This document shows positions 13,456-26,754 of a stretch of 64,000 bases of DNA, in pieces. This DNA is from Adenanthera pavonina. Taxonomy: Eukaryota; Streptophyta; Magnoliopsida; Fabales; Fabaceae. Position numbers and translations under genes: made by a program. Each line of letters begins with the position of its first letter. Position 1 is the first letter of the stretch. The stretch lies in contig JAIVEN010000014.1 in NCBI GenBank assembly GCA_026686845.1, forward strand, positions 33,068,001 through 33,132,000. The letters run 5' to 3'. Under the pieces are notes generated by a model that saw nothing but the letters and a program-made list of their open reading frames with translations, was not told the DNA's origin and made no database searches.

Positions 13456-14488
13456 AAATTTGCAGAAATGGCATAGCACGTCTCAGTAGCTGCAGGACCT
13501 GAATAAGACAATCTTCTTCCCTCACCGTCATCACTGTTCATCACTTCCTTCCAAATTCTTCTCATTTTCTGGCCTTCACCACTTCACATTTTCCTTCTTC
13601 TTCATCTCCCTTTCCATACGTCGACGTCGATTTGCAGAAACAAATTGCTTTATTTCTGCTTTGTTCTTCAATCCAATACGCTAAATTTGAGTATGGATTA
13701 ACAAGTTTTCTTTTCTTTCCCTTTCATTTTCTCTTGGAAAATCATTTTTGTTTCCATGATTTTATAGTGGTAGATATAAAGCCTTTCCTTGTTCGGTACA
13801 GGCAGCGACTATCTCTGGAAGAAATTGAAAGCAAGAAAGCAGGACTAAAATAGACCTTGTATCTATTCTATCATACAGACATTCTTCGATCGAGGCCTCT
13901 TTCTTACAGTAACTCCGAATCCGCTGATCCAACGCTTGTTTTGACCCCACGTTAGTGAGTATCTTCTTTTCTTTTGCTGTAAAGGACTGTATTTTGTTTT
14001 TTTTTTTTTCTCACAGCTCTTCAAATACTAGTTACGTTAGGGTGTGTTCTTGCTCTGTTTTTTAATCATTTGATGTTTTGTCCGATATGCTTAATTTCAG
14101 TACGGATTAACAAGTTTTCCGTTCCTTCCCTTTGTTTTGTGAAGTTATTTTGTTGCCATGATTTTATCATGTGATAGTGGTAGATATAATTAGTAGTAGT
14201 AACAGTCTCTGTTGTTTTCCCTTTCTACGACGTCGTTTTGACCTCTGGCTCTCTTCTTCTGCTGTAAAGCTGGATTTTTTTTATCACGGTTCTTTAAATA
14301 CTTGTTACGTTGCGTTGGGTTCTTGCTCTGTTCTTTAATCATTTGATGTTCAGTCCAATTTGCTTAGTTTCAGCACGGAATAACAAGTTTTCTTTTCTTT
14401 ACCGTTTGTTTTGTTATTTTTTTGGTGAGTGTTTTGCTTCATTTATAATTTTGTTTGAATACTTAATCATGTTCTTTTCTTACTATAG
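13456..14488 (+). other. 5' leader and leader intron of the DCD-kelch gene
   Basis: The C/T-rich leader probably runs to a GTGAGT donor at 13955, with the intron ending at the TACTATAG acceptor (14488) three bases before the start codon. The open frame at 13632-13853 is unconserved leader sequence. A second leader intron ending at the GGTACAG near 13801 is possible. The segment contains three diverged copies of one unit (reported separately). Confidence 0.5.
13670..14440. repeat. three diverged copies of one unit in the gene leader
   Basis: The phrase GGATTAACAAGTTTTC or a close variant recurs at about 13697, 14105 and 14378. Copies two and three also share GCTGTAAAG, then TTACGTT, then TTCTTGCTCTGTT and TTTAATCATTTGATGTT, in the same order (13975-14190 and 14260-14430). 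Copies one and two share CATGATTTTAT...AGTGGTAGATATAA. This is an old tandem duplication rather than a simple repeat. Confidence 0.7.
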
Positions 14489-14491
14489 ACA

Positions 14492-17400
14492 ATGGGTGGA
14501 GGAAGAAAGACCAAAACGTACACGCTGCCAGAAAAATCAACACCCTCATGGTCAGTAAATGGTAGCACAAGTGCTAGAAATCTTGGGAAGGCGGGGTTAG
14601 CTGGAGTTATCTTTGGTTGCAAACACAGTACAATCAGAGAATGCAATCACAAACTATTGTTTGGTTAGTTGATTAATTCCAAATTCCCAATTTCTTGATA
14701 AGCAAACTTTATTTTTCTTGTTATTTGAGGCAAACTAAAATACATGTGAATTCACTTTAAATTGTGGAACAGGCCTACCAGCTTTGCATATCTCTTATGT
14801 AAAGCATATTCGTCCTGGTTTGCCTCTTTTCTTGTTTAACTACAGTGATAGAAAGCTTCATGGTATATTTGAAGCTGCGAGTGAAGGAAGGATGAACATT
14901 GATCCTCATGGGTGGACTGAAAATAGTTCAGAATCCACCTCATTTCCAGCACAGGTATTGCTTGATGTTATATAATTATTCAAATTTCAGTTTGGTAACA
15001 TAAATTATTTCTATTCAAGCATCAGAATTCACGCATTTTCTTTAACATAATTTTAAGGTAAGGGTCCAAAATCGGATGAAATGCCAGCCCTTGCTTGAAG
15101 ATCAATTTGGTCCTATAATTGCTGATAACTATTTTCAAGAAGGACACTTTTGGTTTGAATTGGACGAATGTCAGACAAGGAAGTTGATCTCTCTGTTTTC
15201 ATCTTCTCCAATCTGTACAAGCAATGCCCTCCAAAGTGTTGAGAGAGCCACTTTTGTTAATCCCAAGGGGAGCAAAATAGGTGGGAGTTCATCTGGTGAT
15301 GGTATTGGCATGTTTGGAAGAAGCAAGAGCTTAAAAAACGAAATTGATTGTGTGACTGAACAAGAGCATAAGAGTACGCACATGACTCTGAATACCAAAG
15401 ATCAGAGTTCTTTCCTTCCTCATCAATCTTACGGTTCTGTTGCCAAAGACCAGAGTTCTTCCGTTCCTCAACAAAAATGGAGTGATCTCTTTGCTAGATC
15501 AATCACTACTGAAAAAGAAGAAGCGAAGGAAAATTTAGAAATACATCTTCCTACTTCAGATCAGTTTGACAGTTCTTGTAGTAGTCCTAATTTGGATGGG
15601 AAAAGTAATTCTATGCAAGGCATTGTAAGTGAGTATGGACAACTTGATGAACAATATGATTGCATGAAGCAGCATATGGAATTCTTTCTTGCAACAGACA
15701 ATGATCCTTACTTACTTCAAAAGGCTTCAATGGAAACTGAGACTAAAGCATTAGAGGGGGATATTTCTGTGCTGGATAGATCAGTAATAGGAAACTGTTC
15801 CTTGTCTGTATCTGAAGAAGAGTTTCTTTCAGATATCTATTCACCTGCTCTTAAGCTTACTATGGACAAGGTAACTTAGTGTCTTACATTCTTAAACTCA
15901 GTTATATAATATCAGCACCAGTGTTTATGTGGCATTAATTTTTTCTTCATTTGTTGATTTTTAAGATGCTACTTGATGAAATATACCAGTTGAAGTTAAA
16001 TCAAGTCAGACAGGATCAGAAAATTAGTTCCTTGGCAAAGGAGCTGGTACGAATCTTACCATTATTCAAATTTAATTTCTCTGTTTTTCTAAATAGATGA
16101 GTTTTCCATTACTAGCGTGAAAATCTGAATAGATAGTATTATTGTCTTTCATCGCCATTAGTATCTTCTGCAAATGTAGATGATGATGCTCTTTAACTTT
16201 CCCATGTTGTCACTAGTTCTTTCTGGGTTTTGTTTTTTTCCCACATGGGGAAAGTGTTTTATAAATTTATCAAATGTAATGTTGCCGGTTGCTGTTGATG
16301 CTTTGCTATATTTCAAATGAAACTATTGTTTTTAATGGATTTTCTGTGTTTGGAAATTCAGGATGCGTCAAGAAGGGAGATAAAGAACTTGAAGCAGCAA
16401 TTAGAAATCTCAGAGTGTAGCTCACGTCAAGAAGCTGATCTTGTTATGGAATCTGAATTTAGTATTGATAAATCAATACTAATTATAGGAGGCTTTGATG
16501 GGTCATCCCATTTGTCATGTTTAGATTCTTATTATCCTTCACGTGATTCATTGGAGTCCCTTTGTCCAATGAGTTTTATGCGATCATATACTTCTGCAGT
16601 AAAGTTAAATGGAGAAATCTATGTTATTGGTGGTGGATGCAATAATTTGTGTTATGATACGGGTATTGGATGCAACATTCAGCCATTCTTTCTCCTTTTT
16701 CTTTTCCTGCAACTTGATTTTCACTTTGCTAAATTTTTGAAAATTTTATTCTCTTGTTGTGAAGTTGAATCCTACAACTTGGAAAACAATCAGTGGGTTA
16801 CATGTCCTCCAATGAATCAAAAGAGAGGAAGTCTTGCTGGGATTTATTTGAATGAGAAGATTTTTGCAATTGGTGGCAGTGATGGAGAACAATATCTTTC
16901 TGAGGTTGAAGTGTTTGATATGTATGCTGGAAGGTGGATCCCTTTGCGATCAATGCGATATAGGGTATTTTGTTTCTCCCATAGTTTGATACATGAGACA
17001 TCTTTGTTGTCTGATCTACATTATTGACAAAAACATACTAGCATGATCAATGCTCAATCAACACACTGTTAGTGAGAGAAAATATACTTGGAAATATCAG
17101 CTGATGCTAAAAGAAACAAATTCCGTCATCCCTTTTTTTTGTGGTATTCAAATTCCGACATCCTCATTTTGCAAGAAACAAATGATGATTCAAGGCAAAG
17201 AATCATCATTGCCTTGCAATCTTTAATCTACATATGCAATTTTAAATCTCTTTTAAAATTATAATGACTGTAATTAACATCTTGATAGTGCATAAAAGCA
17301 TTATTGAACTGATCACCTTCTTGAATTAGTGTATGAATCAATATATTATATAAAAATAGAATGAGAAACACTGTCAGTGTTCTATTCATTGATGTGATTA

Positions 17401-20400
17401 TTGATTTGTTTCATTTTACAAATTGAATCTCTGTGCAATTTTTGTGGATGTGCAAATGGGTGATGCTAGTTACGATAGAATAACAATTCAGTTATCTTTT
17501 CTGTTTAATATTTAAACTGTGATAATTTGTTCTTGAATATGGTTCTTACTGACCAGTGACTGATTACCTTGGTGACTTTCTTCTGCCAGAGATTTGGCCT
17601 TGCTGCAGCAGAAATTAATGGTGCAATATATGCTGTAGGTGGCTATGATGGAAAAGATCACTTGAAGTAAGAATTTCTTTCGGCTTGTTTTTCCCCTACA
17701 AGTTATTGCCATCTGACTGCTAGTTCCAGCAATAGGCTGTATTCACTGTTATATTCTTTAATTTTACTTTTCTGCTCCATCTAAATCAGTTAGGCCATAC
17801 AGCAGTAGTGATGAAAATTAGATATCAAATAATAGCCATTAATATATATCTTCAATGCTGATATGCATATATGGGATGATCTTTGGGAGAAATGATTGTT
17901 GAATTGCATTAATAGGGGCATAAGATTATTTTTCTCTAAAAATCCACCTTTAATGAATCAATGAAATTCTAAAATAACTTTTATTTTAACTTCTTTATAG
18001 CTAACGACATTTATTCTGGATTGATTGCTTATTTGGAAAATTATTGCCTACTTTCTTTACCCTTCCATTTGATAGGTTGAGATAATTTGTCTACTATTAG
18101 TGAAAGCTTAGTTTTATCACCATTCATTCAAGTCTGGTCATAACCTAAATATCTATTAAAGTAGAGACACATTGAACTGTAGTTCTTAAGTAGTACTTTC
18201 CAATCATTGCGGTAAAGTTGTTCTTTGGTTTTGATTGATCTGGAATTCTTCAATAGATTTATTGTAGCATGTTTACTAGATGAAAATATGATTTCTTCAT
18301 TCATTGTGACAAACTATATGGAAGTTCATAGTTAATAAAGCCAATAGCCAGAGCACAGTGATTAATTAAAGTATTATGTCCCTATCAAAACGGATACAGA
18401 GATCACAAGTGTTTAAAGATAATCAGTAGTATAGTAGAAAAGAAACAAAGGGCCGGAAATTACACAATATTCAGCATTCCTTCCCCTAGCCTTGCTCTTT
18501 CCTTCTTATTCCTTCCTAACAGACTCTTATCAGCTAACATTCTTGAAACCATCTCATTTATTCATGTGTCCCTTTTTTACCTCGCAGCCCAAAATGTATC
18601 TTTTCTGTTTTTCTTCTTTAATAATGCTCCCAGTATACAAACCAATAAGGGGTCCTCAGTTTGGTTATTGAACTCTTGCTTTCATGCGTGTTTTCTTAAT
18701 TGTATCATTCATGCTCGCAGACCATGCCTAGATATTACTGTTTGTAGGAGTTTGTAGAAGACTAATTGTTTCCTTTCTTTGGGAAAATTCTATTTTATGG
18801 CCATCTGTTATATACCCCAGTGGAAGTACTTCGATTCTTTCATGTCACAATTATACTGTTAGTGTGGGAGTTTTCTTTATTCAAATGTAAGCATCACTTT
18901 TTCTAAAGCAAAGAATGGTGGGAAGATCGGAAACTGAAAATATGTAATTTGTTTAAAACCTGTCATTTTCTGACTCCTTTCTTTGTCTGTGATAACTTTG
19001 AGTACCAATTCCTTTATTTTTCCTATAATAACAGATCAGTGGAGAGATATGATCATCGGGAACATTCATGGAAAAGACTTGGGAATCTGTCCTCAAAGAG
19101 AAGCTTCCATTCTTTAGCAGTCCTGAATGAAAAACTGTAAGTTGACGGTCTATTTTACCTCTTATTGACTCACCCATGTTTGAAGTTAAGTCACTAAAAA
19201 TTGTGCAATTTCATGCTATAGTTTTTACCTCATAGACCACATGAAATGATGAAATCATAAAACTGAGAAGTCATCGCCTAGGATTGGTGGTTTAAATTTC
19301 ATACAAATTGTAAACAAGCATCTAGGATGGGAGAGAAACACATGGCGGTTGTTTAGTGGAAGATATAGCAGAGTTATCTTAGTAATCTGGAAAGAACAAG
19401 GGGCTAAGGGATAAGCTGGAGATATGTAGGAATTGGGGCATGTATGCGTATAAGGATGGCAATATGGGTCCCATCTGGTATGCTACATGCCTCGTTATAT
19501 TTGAGTTGATTAGATCAACATTTTTATTGAAGTTTAGTGTAATTTTGGAAAAATTCAATCCATATTGTGTAAGTTTTGGAGTGAAGGTATGATAGCGCAC
19601 ATACTTCAATTGTCTAAATTGCACTTCACATAAAGTGTAGAGAGATGGAAATAGAAAGGTGTTGTATGGGATCCACGTTATCAGAAGGGGAGCCCACTCT
19701 TCTGTCTATCTCTCTTCATTTTAGGTGAAGTGCATTTTCAGGAGATCTTGGTTCATGATAGCCCTGCTCCAAACTTATCATATATTCTCATTCAATATGA
19801 TTCAATAGAAATAGGAAAAAAATTTTTAATGATAAAATTCAAACTTAAAATGTTTATTTTTAAATTGAAGTATTGTCATTCTTACACGTCACCGTTAAAG
19901 GAAATGTTGTAAAACTTGGACCACACATCAAATTGGAAATGTCATCAGATCACGATTTTCCTAGTTTAATCAGTTAGATCGGTGGTTAAACCAATGACAT
20001 AATAATTAAATAAAAAATATTATATATAATATATATATATATATAAGAAATAAAATATCAATTTATTAAATAACTTAAAAATAATCTTAAATAGTCCAAT
20101 TTCATAATGAGTTAACAAACTCACATGGTAATAATATATGTCAAATTATTAAAATTAATATAATAACAAGTTAACATAATAGTATCACATTACCACAATA
20201 TTATAGAATGTCTACATAATACAATGGCGTAGCTAATGCCGATTTGGAGAGAAAGAAGGTGAAGGTGAAGAAGGAAGGATGGTAGAGAAGAGAAGGATAG
20301 TGGAGGAGAAGGAGTTTGGTTTTCGGTTTTAATGGCAAAATTGATATTTCCCAACACAAATTAATTATAATTTGATACTTTGGTATCTATTAGTAATCAC

Positions 20401-23278
20401 ACAAGTTATAGGTATGTTTTTTAAACAAGTTATTTCCATGGTATTTATGTGTCATTTTCCTTTTTTTTTATAATATAATAATATCTAATGGGACCAATGC
20501 AGACTTGGCCAGTTCTCTAAAACCCACCTTGGTTCTTGGCTCCATTCCGGTTTTTAGCTCAAAAGTCAATTTTGGATGTCCAACTTGGTTCAATCCCTAA
20601 ATGGTTTGAAGTTGTAAAAGAGCTGTTTAATGTCTCTAGGTGACGGTTGGATTGGTTCAATTGTCCAACCCTTTCTGGTATGATGTGGACCCACAAGGAA
20701 CTTATTTTTGAGAACCCAGAAAATACAAGTTAGAACAAAGTAGAAGCAAAGCACAAACAAAATAATGATTAAAATAACTAAAACCCAAGGAGAACTTGTC
20801 TTCAAGTACCCTAACTATGAAGACCCTACTAAGGATGATCAGTCCTTAGATAAGTTAGGCTATATTCTTAGGAAGAACGCAAGGGAACTTGTGGATCTCA
20901 CTAGAAAATAAACCAAAATATTGTTCAAACTTGTTTTCAATTGTATGCACAAAAGTGGCCTTTAAATAGGCAAAAATAATCCTAATTAATCTAAAAAATC
21001 AGAGATAACTAATTATTTGAGGCCTAAAAATAAAAATGAAAATTCACTAAAAATGAATAAATCATAATCCTAACACTATTTGATAATTTCGGGGAAATCT
21101 CCCTAATCTAAGCATCAATGTTATCTAATAGATTTTATTTATTTTAATTTATTTTGATCTCAAAGAAATATAAATTGGAAGCCACCAAATCAAATCAAAT
21201 ATAAACAAAGACTAAATCTAATTGTAAACTAACTCTTAGTCATGTGACTCTTACTCACTGCTTGGATGAGAAGAAAAAATGAGGAGAAAGAAAATGAAGA
21301 GAAGAGAGAAGTGGGGGTAGAGATTTTCTCTCCTTATGGTTGGATGAATAGGACACAATAGGGAGGAGAAAAAATTGACTAATTTCTCAATAACAATAAT
21401 AACCTTACTATTTTTAGGAAAATATTTGTATATAATAAAATTTATTATTCTGTTATATTATTTATATAATTTCCATAATATATTATTCTATGAAATTAAA
21501 ATATAATTTTAATTTATGATTATTTTGTCCAATTTTAATTTTTTATCTAAAAAATTATAAAATGTATTTTTCCTCCTGAATGGAATTAACTTATAATATA
21601 TTACTAAATGGAATTAAAATGTACTTCAAAAATTATAAAATGATGTGCAATTTTGAAAAGAAGTGTTTTCTCCCAAATCTCTTCATTTCCATTTTTGGAG
21701 CGAAAAGCTTGGAGGAGGGGGTGCCAGATGTTATTTTCCTTCCAATTTTCTCGCCCTCCAACTTTTCTCTCTGTATCTGAGTGAGGGAAATTGCAATTTT
21801 CCCTCTTGTTTTTCCCCTACTTTTTAGTTAGCTCAAATTTCATGTAAGGACATGAGTATTTTAATGAGTCATATGAATAATCCCATGTAACACGCCTAAT
21901 ATAAGATTATGTTGCCTAATCATGTGACTTTTTAGTGAAGCACATGACTAAGGTCTTCAATCCTTAGGCACATGACTCATTAATAAAGCACATACTATTT
22001 TAAGTGATTTCTTCTCCATGTGAGATTTTAGACTTGGGTTTTTCTCTCCATTTGTGCTTTAAAAACATGATTACCCTCCTTAGGATAGTTGAGGATGTCA
22101 CCCAACTTACATGACTATTTTTCCTTGCATTTGGACCCGAACAAGCATAAATAAGGGGAAAAAAAGATGCTAGATACTGAACTTTAAGATATTTTCTCTG
22201 CAGATATGCCATCGGTGGCTATGATGGAGAACAGACGCTCTCTACAGTTGAGGTATTTGACCCTCGTGTTGGTCGCTGGACAATGGGTGAATCAATGAAT
22301 CATTCAAGGGCCTATTCTGCGACCATTGTTATGGGAAACTCAATTTTGGCCATTGGAGGTTTGGTTGAAAATAATGTTTCTGACAAGGTATGTAATATTT
22401 CCCTAATGCACTTGATTAGGAGTGGGTTGAGATGATTTGAAATTTTTAACGACTTTATAAATGCTAATGTTATGGGGGCGTTAAAAAAATAAAATTCTAG
22501 CCTATTCAAACGTCAATTTTCAAAGTCCTTTTTTTTTTGGCCCAACAATTTTCAAATGACTTTAAATAGCTTGATTTGGTTATTTCTAGTTTGAATTCTT
22601 GTTTTGCGATCTTAATAAGAAAAGAAGTAGGGTGATTTGGGATGGTTTGAATTGCTTTACATTTTCTTTTTTTAACCCTTTTCATTGGCTTTTTTTTTTT
22701 TAAAAGAGTTAATGAAAAAAAAAAAAATAAAACCCACTTCATTTCATTAATGATATTGTATCATTCATTTAGGCATTGTTTGGTTCAAGAGAGGGGAAGA
22801 AAGTGAGAGGGATTTTAATAGAGGGAGGAATTTTAATGTTCCCTTGTTTGGTTTAGAAGGGATGGAGAGAGAAAATGATAATACATAAACAATTATAATT
22901 TTATCCATTTTGAATTATTTTTTCATTTTTTTAAATCATAATTCATCTTTATTTTTTTTTAAAGAAAAATAAGCATTTTTCACTTAAGTGAGAATTCATA
23001 ACTCCCAATGAAGAAGACCTCAACTTTTCTAGAAGTCACCATCCATAATTCGGATCACCTCCAAATTTGTATGTATGAAATACAACATATATAACAAATC
23101 TCAAAGAATTAAATGTTCATCCTCTAGAAAAATCAAACTGTACCCTCATAGAGTGCTGCATTATTCCTTTCTTTTTCAAAAACCTCAGGTGGAATGTTAC
23201 ACGGAGGCTCAAGGCTGGCGGTCAACTAATCATAAAGCTATTGGCAAAAGATGCTGCTTCTCCGCCGTAGTCTTGTGA
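14492..23278 (+). CDS. DCD-domain and kelch-repeat protein
   Basis: Ten coding exons join in frame to 733 codons plus stop: 14492-14663, 14773-14954, 15058-15870, 15966-16046, 16362-16662, 16765-16964, 17590-17666, 19035-19136, 22204-22387 and 23189-23278. All introns are GT-AG and phases agree. Residues about 36-160 form a DCD (development and cell death) domain, with GVIFGCKHSTIRECNHKLLFG, an LFGLP block, FPAQVR and a closing FELDE stretch. A Ser/Gln-rich linker (about 160-389) holds a WSDLFARS motif. A short coiled coil follows (about 390-435), then six kelch repeats (about 454-730; e.g. IGGFDG, AIGGSDG, AVGGYDG, AIGGYDG), enough for a beta-propeller. DCD proteins are plant-specific and linked to stress and cell-death signalling; the kelch part suggests protein binding. 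The closest architecture I know is Arabidopsis At5g01660. The start is the first ATG after the leader intron and gives MGGGRKTKTY. No lesions are seen. Introns 6, 7 and 8 are long and the last two carry repeats. Confidence 0.92.
19137..22203 (+). other. 3.07-kb intron of the DCD-kelch gene with repeat insertions
   Basis: The longest intron of the gene. It contains a hairpin MITE (19620-19734), an (AT)n run at about 20029-20045, a GA-rich stretch near 20250-20320, and a region 21260-21780 whose outer parts are rich in GGAG/CTCC words and may be another MITE. None of the open frames inside is supported as coding. Confidence 0.6.
19620..19734. mobile_element. short hairpin MITE in an intron
   Basis: A 115-bp element bounded by a perfect 10-bp inverted repeat, TGCACTTCAC at 19620-19629 and GTGAAGTGCA at 19725-19734, with further matching bases outside. 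A related but more diverged sequence occurs at about 23533-23650 in the 3' flank of the same gene. Confidence 0.6.
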
Positions 23279-24970
23279 GGGTATGGTTTGAATTACTGTA
23301 CATGTTTTGTTTCATGTAAACCAAGGGCTTTCTTCATTCTAGAAGAAGCACCAAGTACTGGACGATACTCACTGAAATGAAATGTGCCAATGAGCATGTT
23401 TATATTCTCCAACAGTAGTTAGAAATGAATTTGGGTTTGAGGTTTATTTTGGAAGACTGTAAAAATTATGCTGTGTTGGAAGGGGGAAAAACACACCATT
23501 GACAACAATGGAGAGATCCTTTGAAGTATTTCATGGTGAAGTTAGAGAGAGATATAGAAAGATGTGTGTGAACCACACTAGTGTGGAACCCACATACACC
23601 AATATGGGACCCACCACTTTTTCCTGTTTCTCTCCTATTTTACCTCTCTAGAGTAATTAAAAGGATCAAGTTTTGGATATTACCTAGTCAGCACATAAAC
23701 TGCTTTGTTTTGCCTCTATTAGATCTTGGTGCAACTTCTCCAACTGAAGAGGATGAATATTAATGGTCAGTAATTATCTTGATGTGTATATGTTAGAAGT
23801 ACTAGCTTCTTTTTGGCCAGATGTTATATTTCATTTCAAAACTTATGACTAATTTTATTTAGCTTAATTTTTAGCATAATTTTTATTTCTTTCGAAATGG
23901 CATAACTTAAAGCAGGGCATTGGATTGCATGCCAAGAATGATTTTTTTTTTTTATAGTATCACCTAGTATCATGAGATATCATGGGTATTACTCGTCTCA
24001 AACTAATCCGAATCCCATTCTATAGGACTTTATGGTGACAGGCGGGTGTCAATGAAAATGCCAATAATGATTTCACTAGTAAGAATTTAGAGTTTTTTAT
24101 TGACTCCTTAAGTGGATATTATGTCATATCCACATATTGACAACGATATCATTTGAATATTAAATATGTGAATCTTATTTTAATTACAATGATATACAAA
24201 CTATAAATTCATTTTGGCAATTGAATATTCTTGATGGACAATTTTTATTTCTAGAAGTAAACATACCTTAATATTTAATTTATCAATAATAACAATAAAT
24301 TTTTCTTCACATGAAGTAACATTTAGTTCTTTGTTTTTCTTTTGGGAATCATGTTTTGGGAGAAGCAACTCTCCAGTTGCTTGTGGTTTCGGACAGAAAA
24401 ATAAACTAATTCTTAGTATGAAAGAAATTACTTTAAATAGAATGAAACCAATTAAAAATTAAACCAAATTGATTGCTATGTTAAACCTAATAGGTTAGCA
24501 GTTCCCAATAGTAAATTGTTCAGTTTTATGTAAAACATGGACCTTTCCCATTTTCGAAGGCCAACCGAGTACTGGATTAAATTGAAATGTGCACTCTGTT
24601 CCCCCTATTCTGCGCTGCATAGACACGGTGCTGCAAGGAGAGAAAGTGATAGATAATATAGAGAAAGTCATGTAGAGAGATCTATTCTTTGAGAAAATCA
24701 TGTAGAGAGATCTATTCTTTGGGTGACAACTTTCAGTAAGAATCAACCACTTGATTTTTATTGTTTCATCATCAAAGTAAACCAATACCTATCCATGGTC
24801 ACAACGAGATATTGTAGTCTCTCACATTGCTTCAAGAGGGTGCGTCCACTTCAACAAATATGTGGTGACAGTGATGTGATCAAAGGGAATACGTTAATTC
24901 AAGTACTCCAAATGATTCATTGCGTATTTCCAATGGGTCTACGACAAGAGCATGTGTTAGAAAATTAGGA
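23279..24970 (+). other. 3' UTR and downstream flank of the DCD-kelch gene
   Basis: Sequence after the stop codon includes the probable 3' UTR (to about 23480) and then non-coding sequence. A MITE-like stretch lies at about 23533-23650 and a 30-bp direct repeat at 24661-24720. No gene is supported. Confidence 0.5.
24661..24720. repeat. two-copy 30-bp tandem repeat
   Basis: Units 24661-24690 and 24691-24720 differ at one position (GTCATG versus ATCATG) and otherwise match. Confidence 0.9.
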
Positions 24971-24974
24971 GGAG

Positions 24975-25340
24975 TTACTTGGTATAAGGTAAGTAGAAGA
25001 GGAAAGTAAAACTTTTTGAGAAGTAGATTAATAGGTACTGCTTGATTTCAAAAAATATGGAATTTCCTGCGAAATTGAGTTTAGCTCGAAAATTTCTACT
25101 TTTCCAACAATTTATGATATTTTATAAAAAATATCTTTAATTATTTAATTAATTTCTTTAATAAAAAATGTATTAATGTTTTTCACATTAAAACATTACA
25201 TATTTATTTTAAAAAATAATTTGAACTTATTGAGAATTAAAAAAATTAAATAAGTATGTAAAATATGAACTTTCTGGGAAGTCTACTCCCTAAAAAATAG
25301 ACTTCCCAAAAAGTTACTTTTTGGGGAGTATATCACACGA
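24975..25340. mobile_element. MITE, copy A of an inverted pair
   Basis: The left end near TTACTTGGTATAAGG is followed by AAAGTAAAACTTTTTGAGAA. The right end carries TTCCCAAAAAGTTACTTTTT, its imperfect reverse complement. The internal block TTATGATATTTTATAAAAAA near 25110 matches the reverse strand of the copy at 26432-26754. Confidence 0.65.
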
Positions 25341-26431
25341 TCTTGGAGACTTTAAATGGGCTTGTTTAACATCTTTTGGTTGCAAATGACAATAGGACCT
25401 AGGGGAAAGATCTAGGCTATATTGATCAAGGAATCATCAATGTGATTTAGGCAGAATATGTAGTTATTGAAGACTTCTGAGCCCAAAACACTATAAATTA
25501 AAAAGCTTGGGCTAAGAAACCATACATGGACCAACACATTTTGAGCTTAAATTGTGCTTTATGGGTTAAATATGATTTTTTTATGGAAAAATATGATGTT
25601 TTTGAATTATCAGTAAGATTTGGAATAAATGACAGATAGTTGTGTCCTTTAAACATAGTCTTAAGTTTGATCCCTATCTATCGGTTGAGAGATACCCTTA
25701 GTTCTCACAAAAATGATGTTTTAGAATTTATTGTATTTTTTAATGAATTTTAATTTTAAGTTTTGGTTTAGATGTCAAATTTGACCTTTTCATTTCCTAT
25801 GTTCATTAATGTTTTGAGTTTCCAAGCTCATTGCCTTTTCTAGGCTAATTAAGTAGGAGTTTGAATGTTTTGTGTTGTTTTCGTAGATAATAAAGTTTGA
25901 ATATTTCCTAGACTAATTAAGTCTTTATTGTTTTCCTAGGATTGTTATGACTATTTTGATTCTCTAGGTGCATGATTCCAGGGTACTGTAGTCAGATTTT
26001 GCTTATAAATAGGGTACTTTCCATCAATTATAATAACGTTTTAAAATTATCAAAGTGATTTCTTTGTTTTGAGAGGCAAGTTCTTTCTCTTTGGTTCTTC
26101 ATCAAATTTTTCCGACATATAAAGGCTTCAACTTTTTAACGTTTTCAATACTTTGGAGCACATGTTTTGTTGTGCTCAAGGGTTTAAGTGGACCAAACCC
26201 AATATGGTTTTAGCTTTTCTAGGTTTCTAGGATGCGCATATCCTGTGCTAATTGTGGGTTTGTAGGATCAAATCCTCGAGGTTTTGCATTAGATAGTGTT
26301 GTCAAATGGTTCTACCAAATGAATTTTATCTTAGGCAAATACAGCAAATTAAACTTTTGTATAAAAATCCTCTTTTATATGCATTTATAGGGGCAGGTAA
26401 GTTTTTCTAACATTTTTTTTTGTTACAGATT
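25341..26431 (+). other. possible LTR remnant between two MITEs
   Basis: There are no coding blocks. A strong TATA-like word TATAAATAG at about 26004-26012 is followed by a C/T-rich leader-like stretch, an arrangement resembling the U3/R part of a plant LTR. No terminal TG/CA, target duplication or second copy was found, so this stays tentative. Confidence 0.35.
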
Positions 26432-26754
26432 TACTTGGTATAATTCTAGGAAAGTAGCTTATCAGGAAGTGTTAGGTAGCTTATCAGGAAGTATACTTAC
26501 TAAAAAGTTAACTTCTCAAGAAATTTATATACAATCTGCTTGCTTTAATTTTTTATTTTTTGGGAAGTTTAAATAATTTTTTAAATAAATATATGATATT
26601 TTATTCTTAAAGACATAAATATTTTTTTTGAGAAAATATCATAAAATGTTCAGGAAGTATAATTCCTCTGAATTTTACCTAGAAAATTCTACTTTCCAAA
26701 AAATTTTACTTTTCTCCTCCACTTCCCCCTACCAAACAATCCCGCATCGCCCCT
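26432..26754. mobile_element. MITE, copy B of an inverted pair
   Basis: Related to the copy at 24975-25340 but in opposite orientation: its right end (AAATTTTACTTTTCTCCTCC, then CCTACCAAACAAT) is the reverse complement of the left end of copy A. The ends of copy B itself are also inverted repeats. Confidence 0.65.

Noticed and set aside
13632..13853. 73-codon plus-strand frame near the DCD-kelch promoter
   Set aside because: It falls in the leader, overlaps a duplicated non-coding unit, and resembles no known protein.
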